From positions 18,970,801 through 19,034,800 of the forward strand of contig JARWKL010000015.1 in assembly GCA_029961685.1 (NCBI GenBank): a stretch of 64,000 bases of DNA, written 5' to 3'. Shown piece after piece: positions 12,772-24,700 of the stretch. The notes under the pieces were generated by a model. The model ran no database searches. It saw only the letters and a program-made list of their open reading frames with translations, and was not told where the DNA came from. Position 1 is the first letter of the stretch. The number at the start of each line of letters is the position of its first letter. This DNA is from Aristolochia californica (Eukaryota; Streptophyta; Magnoliopsida; Piperales; Aristolochiaceae). The position numbers were made by a program, and so were the translations under genes.

Positions 12772-13300
12772 ATTCAACTTGCCTTTACATAAGTGTAAGC
12801 CCTTTAAAAATGTATGTATTGTCTGATAAGACTGACACATAACATTGAGTTACAGATAACCCTTTAATCAATTTTAAGTGTTTATTTATTACTTAGTATT
12901 TTAAAAATATTTTTATTTGTAATCGTTAATTAATTATTTAACATGGTGTAACTTTTATACTTTATATGTTCTATTCTTTTGAATACTAGTAGTTTTGTAA
13001 CTTGATATTATGATAAAGTAATTAAATATTATATTATTTTAATATTAAATAATAATATTATATTTATAATAAATGAATATTTAATTTCACTTAGTATTAT
13101 AATGCATAACAGTATATTACTAAATAATATAATAAATATTGAATTATTAGACATATTAATTTACATATCAAATTAATATTATAATAGAATATTAAATAGG
13201 CAAGAAAATAAATCCTATGGGGGACTTTTGAAGAATTCTAACGCAGTTTACAAGGGTATTTCAGTATTTCCATACGCTGAGCAGCTACACCAACCGTTCC
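12772..13300. other. Very AT-rich spacer
   Basis: Dense runs of 'aatatta/ttaataat' from about 12900 to 13200, with no open frames of note and no recognisable element ends. The last 100 bases are the 5' flank of the RING-type gene that follows. Confidence 0.4.
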
Positions 13301-13367
13301 GTTGCTCCTGCCAAACTCCAGATCAAAAACTAGTCTGCGGCGCGCAGATACCATCTACCAGTCTTCC

Positions 13368-15560
13368 ATGGAGTCCCCCTCTTCCCCAGTTTGGAAGACC
13401 TGCAGCTTCATTTTTTTGCTTCCACTTAATACCCATTACCGTACCCAAACCCTTCTCATTCTTCTCTACACCAGACTGGACATTCCCAGTTTCCACTCTA
13501 ATCGTCTCCTCTCAAGCTATCTCTTCTTATCAAATTTTCAGGCCTCTCAACTTCATCATGCTCCTCTTGTTCTTCTGTCTCAACTGAAATTTTTGCTCAA
13601 CCGTTCGTTCTATTCTTGTGAAAAATCAACTGGGGATTCAACATGGAATGCTAGGTAAACCTGCCTCTTTCTTATTTAGAATTCCATGATATTTTGTGCC
13701 TTCTTCAGGAATTGCAATTTTTTTTTATTTGGTAGTCTTCTCTGTGAAGTTCTTTTTTCCTTCAAATATTCGTATACTTGAAGTTCAATATTCATAAAAA
13801 AAACTAAAAAAAAGATTTCTGTCTCTTATTCATGGTTGCCGCAAATTAACTCGATATCTATTCTCATTCAGGTTATTCCAAGTGACAGGAGAAGCTGGAT
13901 TTAGTTTTGCGGAAGATGAAAACCGCTATGATGGTCTCTTAATGTCTTTACATTCAAAGCATAACCCTGAGAATGAGGCCTGACCTACCATCGAAGCTAT
14001 ACGACACTACTACAGCAGATGGCATTCATTATTTGGTCTTATCTACCAGCAATAATGTCTGTCCTCCAAGCCCATCTCGTTTTTATGATTTTCAAGTTTC
14101 TTCTAGTACTGGAGAATTTTTGAGAAGTTCATAAAGGTACTAGATAGAGAAGAATATTTCTGGGAATCACGGATTTGACAGTTTAATAAGAGGTCAATGG
14201 CCACATGAACAAGGGATCACCAATGCTCTGAGAAAAGCTTATTTTTTTTCGTGAAACAGGTGATCTCAGTAGTGCAAGTGTTGAGGTAAAAATCGAAATT
14301 CTGCCCTGTAGGTGGCAAGTTCCCTTCTAACCAAGATTTGTACTAGCAATTCCTTGCTTTGAGGTGGCCATTTGATTTCTAAATAAGCTTTTGAACCTGG
14401 TATTCTCATAAATATTTTTCTATGTTCGGTATTTTTCATGAATCTCTCAAACTTTTCTTTTGTTCAGATTTGGCTCACAGCAGTAAGGTTTCCAATGTGT
14501 TCTTCCTTGCAGGGGTCCATAAGTACATGGCATATAGAGATCTCCTTTCTGGTTCGAATAGTCACTTATTTCTTGATTCTAGGTATCTCAAAAAAAAATT
14601 TAAAATGTTTACGTTTTGTGCCAATTGTAGGAGTTTACTCAACCTTCATCTTGAAATTAGGTGGTGATAACTTCTAATGTTGCAGGGCTTTTTATTATTG
14701 TCGTATCAGTCCTCTTCAAGTGCCTTGGTGTTTTTCGCAGTGAGTGGGGCACTGAGGAGGAAGCTGAACGAGACATTGAAAGTGAAACTAACCGTCTAAT
14801 GCCAGAAAAGGTAGCTCCATGCTCATACGGTACCATGGAAGACCATTCAAATTCAAGCTTGTGCTGTGATTCCCCCATGAACTTATATGATGGGAAGATG
14901 TGTGTGATTTGCTACGATGGGCAGAGAAATTGCTTCTTCATTCCCTGTGGACACTGTGCAACGTGCTATACATGTGCCCAGAAGTAAGTAAACATAACAA
15001 AGAGACTGGATCAGTCTCATGTGCAGATGAGGGAGGAGTGATTCTCATCTACAGACACAAAAAACGGAGGGAAGAGGCACTTCATGGAGGAGGAGCTTCC
15101 TCCATCGTTTTTTGCTCTGCAGATGACGACTGGGTTCAGACCTGCTTAGTTCGTATGGACTGGCATATCAGTAGACCTTTCAACAAAGAAGGGGCACAGA
15201 TGGAGATGGGTTTCCGTTTCTCTCCCATTCTGCTCGGGAACCCCTCCTTCCACTCCAAAGTCCGGTGGAAAGGCTTACCCCCCCCTTTTCTGTCACCGGG
15301 AAGGAGGAGGCCTCTGTCCCCTCCACTTTCTTTTTCCTTTTTGAATCAGAGATATCATATGCTTAGTCCACAAGAACTAGCAGATCTGAACCCATTAGTA
15401 GTATCCTCAGCTGATCTGAACTCTGTTGTTACGAAAGTAAGCTGCTATTACTCAAATTCTACATGGGCTGGTTTTTGTTAGGATTATGGAAGGGGAGTGC
15501 AAGGTCTGCCCAATTTGCAGAAGACTCATCCATAAAGTAAGAAGATTGTTTGCCATTTGA
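13368..15560 (+). pseudogene. APD-like membrane RING-finger E3 ligase gene, frameshifted
   Basis: Exon 1 (13368-13654, starting MESPSSPVWKTC) has a hydrophobic N-terminus, and the next exon begins at 13872 (LFQVTGEAGFSFAED). Protein-like sequence then hops frames. One frame stops at 13981 while another, overlapping it, continues as LPSKLYDTTTADGIHYLVLS. Near 14248 an extra T in a T run separates GQWPHEQGITNALRKAY from RETGDLSSASVEVKIEIL. The 3' part is intact: from about 14686 a membrane helix (LFIIVVSVLFKCLGVF), then CVICYDGQRNCFFIPCGHCATCYTC up to the donor at 14983, and a last exon (15482-15560) with CKVCPICRRLIHKVRRLF. The C3HC4 RING at the extreme C-terminus behind a membrane segment fits the APD1-4 group of plant E3 ligases. 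The shifts suggest a pseudogene, though indel errors in the assembly would look the same. An open frame running through the last intron (14984-15481) is simply intron. Confidence 0.55.
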
Positions 15561-15683
15561 AGGAGAGTATATTTCTTTTTTCCCACAAGGGTTCTTGACT
15601 ATTGTTAAAATCTATGCAAAGCTGTTTTGATCATTTCTCCTTACTGATATATACATATGGAGTTAGCTATAGGCATTGGGTTA

Positions 15684-17571
15684 TGTTAGGAACCTATGGT
15701 TCACGTTTGGTTAAATTCTGAGTTGTAATCATCAAGTTATATGATTTGAGGTTATTAGGGGTATTATTGTAATCTTATTGGTGTTATCACTCGGTGAATA
15801 AAAGAGAATGGATGCACGATTTTCAGCCTCCAATGAGTGCTGGTCTCTGTTCCGTCTTATCTTTCTCCGGTTCTTTCCTCTTCATCTCTCTTCTCCTTCT
15901 CAAGTATACATTTTTACATGGTATTAGAGCAGTGAGATCTTTCTGAAACGTTCTTCAAAGGCGTGTTCTCCTTATCCTTAGGGTTAATGGTTTATACTGT
16001 AGTTTTATTGGAGGTTTGTGCGCTTAAAAGGGTTCTATTATTGGGATTTTCTCAATTTCTGACTATGTAGGACACTCATCCTGTTCTTGCTTATTGCATC
16101 ACCCATCTAGAGTGTGATGTCATCATTTTGTTGCCCTAATTTTGGTATTATTGGTTGCAATTTGATCTATTGGTGACCAAAGTGAATAGAGGTGCATGCA
16201 TTGGATAATGAAAATATAATTCTTATATAGTGACCTAGATGAGTAAGTGTATATGAAACAACTTTTTTGGTATTTTGATCAGGGAGAGATTGGAAAAATA
16301 TGTAAGTTGAATAAAACCATTTATAGTTTCAAGCAAAGTCCCAATGCATGGTTTGAAAAGTTCAACAAAGTAGGTAACCTATTGGGTTTTTTAAAAGTTA
16401 TTGTGATCATTCGTTGTTTATTCTGAGAGATATACTTAAATTGTGGTGATATTTGTTTATGTGAATGATGTAATAGTATCTGAAAGTGATAAACAAAGAA
16501 TTGAAGAGGTCAGAATATGTTGCTAAAAATTTTAAGTCTAAAAACTTTGGGGTCTCTGAAGTAGTTTTTGGGCATTGAGTTTGGGCATTGAGGTTGCTCA
16601 GAGTAAAGTAAGAATCGTGTTCACTCAATGGAAATATGTGATAGATATACTCAAGAGTATGGGTTACTATGGGTGAAACTTGTGGAAACTCTTATAGAAG
16701 TTAGTCGATCATGTATTAGACGTTAAGCTTATTTATGCTATTGTCACACATCTAGGTATATCATTTGGTGTGGTCAGCCAATTGATGAAATATTTTCGTA
16801 AAGTTCATTTGGAGGCAGCCCAAAGGATATTAGGATACTTAAAAAGAGCACTAGGAAAATATTTGTTTTTTGCTCCCCATGGTCACTTAAAGGTTGAGAT
16901 ACACTAAGACGTGGATAATATAGGGTCAAAATTAAGAAACAAAATGTGGTGGTTCGATCAAGTTCAAAAATGGAATATTGAGCAATGACATATACAATCG
17001 TTGAACTTATGCGAGTCAAACTAGTGCTACATGAGAAATGTTTTACTTCTATAGAGGCCATGACTATGCATTTCGATAATCAGGTTGCGATTTTAATTGC
17101 TAGCAACCTTGTGTTCCATGAACATACAAAATTTGTAGAAGTTGATTGTCGTCTCATTCGTCATGCCAAGATGAGTGGAGTAATGGTCATTTGATCAAAC
17201 TAGTGATATCTTCACCAAATTTTTGTGTAAAAAAGAATTTGGGGTTTTTGTATCAAATTAAAGTTTTTAAATATATATGCTCCAATTTGAAAAGGATTAT
17301 TAAAATTTTTGAAAGAGTACTTTCAGTTATTTCTTCTTACGGGTATATAGTTGTGTCATGTTAGGAACCTAGGGTTCAAGTTTGGTTAAAAAAATCGGAG
17401 TTATAATCATAAAATCATAGTAGTTAGAGGTTATAAGGGTATCATTATAATATTCTATACTATCACTTAATAGAATAAAACAGAAGTGAAGTATTATTTT
17501 CTACTCCTCTTTCCCTTCTCTTTTTATCTCTTTTCTCCATTCTCAATCATACTCGAGGATACGTTTTTACA
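15684..17571 (+). mobile_element. Degenerate Ty1/copia retrotransposon with both LTRs
   Basis: The 5' LTR (15684-15918) and 3' LTR (17359-17571) both start TGTTAGGAACCTA and end TTTTTACA, and align along their lengths with many substitutions and indels, so the insertion is old. Directly after the 5' LTR comes TGGTATTAGAGC (15919-15930), close to the usual copia initiator-Met primer-binding site. The internal region is only about 1.4 kb; a full copia element has about 4-5 kb. It retains scraps of the reverse transcriptase/RNase H end: VSQLMKYFRKVHLEAAQRILGYLK, and later MHFDNQVAILIASNLVFHEHTK with EVDCRLIR, the copia RNase H motif. Stop codons interrupt it. I see no clean 5-bp target duplication. 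Confidence 0.8.
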
Positions 17572-18737
17572 GCTCTCCGTGGGAAGATTTTTACAGTTTC
17601 ATATGATATCAGCAGACCCCCTTATCTTGCTTCGTAGGTGCACGCCACAATAGTCATGTTTGTTTAGTAAATGACGAGCAGTTGCTCTGGTTTGTTCCTG
17701 AGTTTGCTTATTCCTTAGAATTGGACGGGCCATTCGTCGAAGCTTCTTCAGAGAAACTCCAGTTATCGTCTTGCATGTGAACACAATGAGGATGCCATTC
17801 AAACTCCAATTAATTTAACACCTAAACCCCTCATGAGGCATGCCGTTTGAAAATTGAAATCATATTTGTTTGGTCCAAAGTATTAGCAGTCGACGGGGGT
17901 GGGGTGGAACTGAGCCAAGCTTGATCTTTTCCTTTTTTAAATCCATCGTATTCTTTATCTTTTTCTAATTAAATTTTTGTTTGGGAAGAGAATTAAGATA
18001 ACGAGATTATCATGACAACGAAAGAGAAAAAAGTGTTGCTCTGGGTATCTGCACCTTGTCTGTTACTTCTCCTGTAACTGTCATGGCGGTCTCTTGGTCT
18101 TTTATTGATATCGCAAAACAATTAATCTGTCCCGTTAAATGTTAATAAATTGAAATTCTTCGGGCCGGAAGGAATACTCATCCATGGGGGCACAATGAAG
18201 CCTCTTTTTCTTCCATATTCCTGTTTAAAAGGCCTACTAACCTTCGCTCTTCTCCCCTCGTACAAACACCACTTCTCCTTTTGTAATTCTTACTCTAAAC
18301 GGAGATTTTCTCATTGCCCGCAGTGACACTCTTTTTCTGTCCTTCTTTTCTCTCTTTTCCTTTTTTGGTACATGTACTTCTCTGCAGGAAACTTGAAATC
18401 GCATGTGCAACAATTTCTTCGATCAATAACCGGAGCAATAATCGTATTTCCCTTTTCTGGTTGATTTCCGGAAATAAATTTGACGGCGATGATAGTGGAG
18501 TTGTCTTTCCGCCGGCGGTGAGGACGAGGCACTCACCCCTGCCAAAAAGACAAGCTTAACCAATATGGTTGTTCTTCTGAAATGTCAAAATTACCCCTGT
18601 GAAGAAGGGTCACCCTCCACAGTTTGCTCCTTCCTGTTTTTGACTTGTCTGTCGTAAAGGCGGAGAAGGAATACGTTTTGCCTAACCGTCGGCACCCAGG
18701 CGCGGGATAGCTCGATCGTGAACCAGCGGCTGCCACG
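17572..18737. other. Upstream region of NRAMP
   Basis: No gene recognised. This should hold the promoter and 5'UTR of the NRAMP-like gene on the plus strand. Base composition turns GC-richer towards 18700, as the first exon approaches. I did not find an obvious TATA box close to the start codon. Confidence 0.4.
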
Positions 18738-21700
18738 ATGGCTCCCCTCGAGCCGGAAGAAGAGGACAGAGGCCTTTTGTCGCCCGTCCGGTCTCCAGAC
18801 GCCGGCGACGAGGCGGATTCTTCGTCCGAGGAGGAAGTCGCCTACCAGTCAGAAGAGAAGGTTCGCATCTCTACCAGCGACAAAGATGACGTTGAGAGCG
18901 GTGGGGATCCCTCCGTCACCCCGCCTTTCTCCTGGAGGAAACTCTGGCTTTTCACTGGGCCGGGTTTTCTTATGAGCATCGCGTTTCTCGATCCGGGGAA
19001 CCTAGAGGGAGACTTGCAGGCGGGGGCGGTCGCGGGTTACTCGCTGCTTTGGCTCCTTTTGTGGGCAACTGCCATGGGTCTCCTCGTTCAGTTGTTGTCA
19101 GTTCGCTTGGGGGTGGCCACGGGCCGTCACCTCGCCGAGCTCTGTCGGGAGGAGTATCCACGTTGGGCTCGGCTCTTCCTCTGGATCATGGCGGAGATTG
19201 CGCTGATCGGAGCTGATATACAGGAGGTGATCGGGAGCGCTATTGCGATCAAGATTTTGAGCCATGGGGTTCTTCCGCTATGGGCGGGGGTCGTCATCAC
19301 TGCCCTTGACTGGTAAGATCAAATTCATTCGTTTCAAAAATTTCCTATGGGTTCCTCTTTTCGTCATTAATATTTTCTGTAGAGCTTGCAATTGATGAAG
19401 TTCTGTTTTTTTATTTAGTGGACTTTTTCATTTTTTTTTTTTTTGATAAAGATGTAATCCATTAAAAACAAAAAATTACAAAGAGATAGGGAGCATATCC
19501 ATAACAACAAGATGTTGAAGAGATGCTCCCTGTTTGGCAAATACATCTGCTGCCGAATTTGCAGATCTTGGAGTGTGAGACCAAATACAAGAAAATAGGG
19601 AGGCAATCTCTAAAATCTCCTGGAAAATTTCCCAATGCCTACATGGCGGAAAAGAAGTGCCACGGCCTCATCCAATGACTACCTTGGAATCCCCTTCAAT
19701 GTGAATTAGGCCACTACATTTATCTTTGAAGATCCGGAGCCCGTTGAGAAGACCATGAAGCTCTGCAGACGTTGAGTCGGAGATGCCTAATGGACCCGCA
19801 TAAGAAAACCACTGGTTGCCAAATGAGTCTGAAATCACACCTCCGAAACCTGCGATCCCCGGATTACTGAGAGAAGAACCATCAAAATTCAACTTTAAGT
19901 ATCCAACCTCTGGGGGCGCCCACTCTTTCATAACTTGAGTCTTGGTGAGACGGAGGATGAAGCCATGGTGTGGCCAAACACCAAGGTAGAAGACTGTGCA
20001 AGTCCAGTGCACAGCAATAGAAGCAACGGCCAAGGCCAAGTGCAATGGCACGGCCCAGAGGGGCGCACACATATGGCTGGCCCGGCATCAACTTTAGCAA
20101 AAGAAACCACACTTGAGCTTGCCAAAAGGATGGCCAAGCAAAAAGGTGCACAACAACCCCAACAGCCAGCTCAGACACAAGGTAGCACGCCAGCAGACAC
20201 TTCTGGCGGGGCGAAATGGGGTTGGGCGCAACCAGGAATCCTGGCGGGGCGAAATGGGGTTGCTGGCGCACGACCAGGACTCCAGGCGGGGCGAAATGGG
20301 GTTTCCTCAGGACGCCAGGCGCAGGCGCTCGGGCGGCAGGACTCCAGGCGCCAGGCGCCTGCGGGCGAAATGGGGTTTCCTGAGGCGCCTGGCGCCCGGG
20401 CGCGAAATGGGGTTTCCTGGCGACCAGGTCGCCAGGCACCCGCCAGACCAGGGCGCCCCTTGACGCCAGAAACCGAAATTTTGGGATCTGACGGTTTTCT
20501 GAGTGTTTTTATAGATTTCAAAAGGCAAGAGGAGAGACTATAAATAGAGGGGCTTCTCCCATTGTAAAAGGGTCGAAAAATCCTTAGCCTTCTTTACTCT
20601 TTTAGTGTATAGAGAGAGTTTTTAGCCTTGGCCTTCAAGAGTGTTTGGCCACCCTTTGTAATCTTGTATTGTCAATACAAAGTAGGCTTTTCTCTTCTAT
20701 ATCTTGATCTTTTCATTGTCCCATTTGGCTTGTAACTTCTTGTGTGAAGTATTGGTTGGAAGATCCGAAGCTCAAGGAGGCTGACTAGTTCTTGGGAAGA
20801 GCTAGGCCGCACGGGTAGATATTCCACTTGGCTAGACGGACCTAGCCCAAATCTAACTGCGTGACACTTGGTCCCTAAATGCATCCTTGCTAGATTGCTC
20901 CAGTTTTCACGAATAGAAGTGCCCTTGAAAGAACTGAAAGGTTTTTTTGTCAAGAGCCAGGTGGATATTTGGCCCATCACTTTGTCCGCTACATTTTTCT
21001 CAGATTCAAATTTAGCCTCGAACCTCCTCCTATTCCGTTCATTCCAAATCCCCCATGGCACAAAACTGGCACATGCCGATAGCATCGCCAGGAAGGGGAT
21101 AACCATAGATTGACTTGCTAAAACTGAACAGATCTGCAGAGATACATATTTGCAAGTCGAAATTGCAAAAGATAGAGGACCAAACCTTCCAAGAATACGG
21201 GCATAATAACAGGGTATGACTGGTGGATTCTTCTTCAATGTTACAAAGAGGACATAGCAAGTCTATTGAGGGGTGACCCCTTCTTCGAAGCACATCCGCT
21301 GTAAGGATCTTATTTTGGCAGGCACTCCACATGAAGAATTTTACTTTTGGAGGGCAACAAAGCCGCCACACAAAATAAATATCAAGCTCCCTCTGCGTTG
21401 AGTCCCAACCATTAATGTGTCTTTATGCAGATGCAACTGAGAATTTACCGCTTTTGTCAGGCCACCATATGAGCTTGTCTGCATTAGAAGGCCTCATCCT
21501 GACATGATTCAAAGAATCCAGTAAGCTGCTTGCTTCCATTGCTTTTACATCAGAAAGACCCCTTCTGGGATGGAGACTCAAAACACTTCCCTCGAAAGCA
21601 TCTGCCACTGTTATCTCCCTTTGAGTGGAGATAAGAAATATACTGCTAAAAGAGTTTCTCAAAGGTTCTTGTCCTGCCCACCAATCGTCCCAAAATTTAA

Positions 21701-24700
21701 GAGACCTGCCGTTACCCACAAAAAATCTACAAGCTGAGGAGAAATCAGGAAGAAGTAAATGAAGAGATCTCCAAATTGATGATAGCCTTCTCCGATTTCC
21801 CCCTGACATCCACCATAAAGAATTCCAACCCAACGTGGTACGAACCATATCCTTCCAAAGGTTTGATGAATTTGTGTTAAACTTCCATATCCACTTAAGA
21901 AGCAAGGCTTTGTTCAGTTCTTTTGATTTTCGAATCCCAAGTCCACCTAATTTCTTAGGCAAACAAACTTCATCCCATCTAACCAGGTGATATTTAAAGG
22001 AATCACTCGAACCTCTCCAAAGGAATCTTCTTTTCAATTTATCCATGGTGTTGCATACCGATGACGGGTAGGGCATAAAGGATAGCGCATAGTTTGGTAT
22101 GCCAGCAATACATGACTTGAGGAGTATCAATCTACCTGCTTTGCTGAGGAGCCGCCCCTTCCAAGTTGCTAAACGAGCTTCAATTTTTTCCAGCACCGGG
22201 TTCCATAAGTTCTTAGAAAGTCGCCCATGAAAGAGAGGGAGACCAAGATATTTGGCAGGTAGTGCAGTAGTAGAGCAACCAAATGAACTTGCCATCTCTG
22301 CAAGGTTCTCCTGGTCCACATTAAATCCTATGAGAGATGTTTTCCCCCAATTAACTTTCTGCCCAGTTGCTATTTCAAAAAGACCCAATACTGCCTTTAT
22401 CCTCCTAACACTGTGCATATCTCCGACTCCAAAAATAATAGTATCATCTGCGTACTGAAGGATCGGAATATTAAAAGCCCGGTGCGGACTTGTTGGAGGT
22501 AGCCATCCAAGGTCGACCGCTGAATAGAACATAGCGGACAGGAATTCTGCTACTATGTTGAATAGGAGCGGGGAAAGAGGGTCCCCTTGTCGAATACCCC
22601 TGGTTCCTTTAAAGTATACACATACCGAGCCATTGAGTAGAAGGGAATATGATGCTGAACCCACACAATTCTGAATCCAAAATCGCCATCTTTCACTAAA
22701 TCCCATTTTTTCCATTATTTCATCAAGCAGGATCCAATTTACTCTATCAAAAGCTTTTTTGAGATCAAGCTTTAGGGCGATTCTTGGGTCCTGATTACAC
22801 CTGAAATGATCCATAAGCTCGTGTGCAGCCATTGTGGAATCCAGAATCTCTCGCCCTTTAGGAAAGCGCCTTGACCTCTGTGAATGACGATGGGCAACAC
22901 TGCCTTTAAACGTTGTGCTAATATTCTTGCAATGATTTTATATGCACTCGTAACCAGACTGATGGGGCGAAAATCCTCAGGTTTTTCAACACTTGCTTTT
23001 TTCGGCACCAATGTGATAAATGACGCGCCAATGCTGTGGTATGTGATGCCGTTTCTGAAGAAGCCGTGGATCATAGCACTTATATCTTCTCTCAGCCGAG
23101 CCCAAAACTTTTTCAGAAAGCCTCCATTAAAACCATCTGGGCCAGGTGCCCTGTCACTCTCCATGCCCAGGACCGCCCGCTCAATTTCAGCCGAAGAAAA
23201 AGGAGATTCAATTAGTGCTGCCGCTGCTGGGGAAATACGAGAAAAACAAATGTGTGTAAGCTTCGGCCTGCTGGTACACTCCTCCGAGTATAGTTCTGTA
23301 AAAAACTTAACCAACTCGTTAGTTATTGAGATCCGACACGACGTTACCTCATTATTAATGCATAATGAGGTAATTCGATTGGACCTCCTTTTTGCCGAAA
23401 TGACGACATGAGAAAATTTGGTATTTGCATCTCCTTCTTTTAGCCATTTGAATCTAGCTCTTTGCTTCCATCGAACTTTCTCTTGGTGCAGAATCGTGCT
23501 GAGCTTAAAATTGAGAGAGACTCGAAGTGAAAATTCATCAGAAGTTAAGTACCTTTGTTCCTCCACCACGTCCAGAGCCGCAATCCGAGATATGAGGGAA
23601 GCCTTCTCGGCAATCAAAGAGGTATGACGACTAGTGGCCCACTCCTTAATTTTTCCTTTAATGAAGCGCAGTTTTGGGGGGAATGCCCACTCCCTTCTGC
23701 CAAGACTTGGACCCTCATCCCACCAACCATAAATAAGAGACTCAAAATTTTCCTCCATTAACCAAGAATTTTCAAACCGGAAAGACAAAGGCCCCCATTT
23801 TGCAAACACTGATGTCAACAAGATAGGCCAGTGATCTGAGCCTACCTTGTTCAGAACTCTTCCAGTAACATTTCCAAACATCTGCAGCCAGTTGTTACAT
23901 GCCAAGAATCTATCCAATTTAGATAATACGGGTTGCTGTTGACTGCTTGTCCATGTGTAATTCTTACCGGATAAGGGAATCTCATCCAAACCATTCCCCC
24001 CAATGAAGTCTGAGAAGCCTCGCATAGAGGCTGTAATGCGAGTAGCCGGGGGGCTCTTCTCATGATAGTATCTGATGGCATTGAAATCCCCAGCAAGGAG
24101 CCATGGGGAATTCCAATTCTCCAGAAGCTACTAAGCTCCTCCCAGAGTAGGCTACGGTCCCTGTAACTAGTTGGACCGTAAACTCCACCCACACACCAAA
24201 TTCTGTTAGTGGAGAGATCTCTGAACTGAATACCCAAAGAAAAACGACCTTCCATGATATTAAGAGAGTCAAACTTAGTCGTGTCCCATGCAACAAAGAT
24301 ACCTCCGGAGTGGCCAATTGCATTCACCGATGCCCACTTGATTGAGGGGCACGCCCAAAGTTCCTTGGCAAAATCATCTATCATCTCTTGACACTTTGTT
24401 TCTTGGAATATGACAATAGAAGGCTTAAATTGAGATAGGTAACTTGATATCGTACCGCGCTTCAGGGTAGAGCCAATCCCTCTGACATTCCAAGACAGCA
24501 AGATCAGTTGCTACCCTGGCCTTGAACTCCCAACGCCGTAATGTCCCCATTCAGCTGTTCATGATACATCACGCCCATTAAGCGTGTCAATTCCATCATA
24601 TTTTTCCATGTCTCTTCGTCATATTTTTTTTTCTCCATGCGAAGTTCCTTTACAATACTCTCAGCTCTGTCCGTGGGAGAAGGAGCCGATTCTACATTCT

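Larger units (their letters stand above)
19476..24501 (-). pseudogene. LINE ORF2: endonuclease, reverse transcriptase and RNase H, broken
   Basis: The endonuclease starts at 24501 ([15 protein letters not shown]) and its later half, after a frameshift, has GSDHWPIL (23851-24025). The reverse transcriptase spans two frames: [20 protein letters not shown] (about 22950), then [27 protein letters not shown] and the catalytic YADD of [12 protein letters not shown] (about 22440). A zinc-finger-like end reads [11 protein letters not shown] (about 21440). RNase H resumes beyond the inserted [38 protein letters not shown], and finally [16 protein letters not shown] before the stop at 19476-19478. These are hallmarks of the plant L1 clade that carries RNase H. 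Confidence 0.88.

Noticed and set aside
14900..15481. 193-residue plus-strand frame in the RING gene
   Set aside because: It runs in another frame and through the last intron; the donor at 14983 and acceptor at 15481 give the conserved RING ending instead.
19882..20543. Several long Pro/Gly/Arg-rich frames on both strands
   Set aside because: They come from the GC-rich tandem repeat inside the solo LTR and have no protein-like composition or conserved motif.
22252..23761. Plus-strand frames of 68-175 residues inside the LINE
   Set aside because: They are antisense to the reverse-transcriptase and endonuclease reading frames and carry no motifs of their own.
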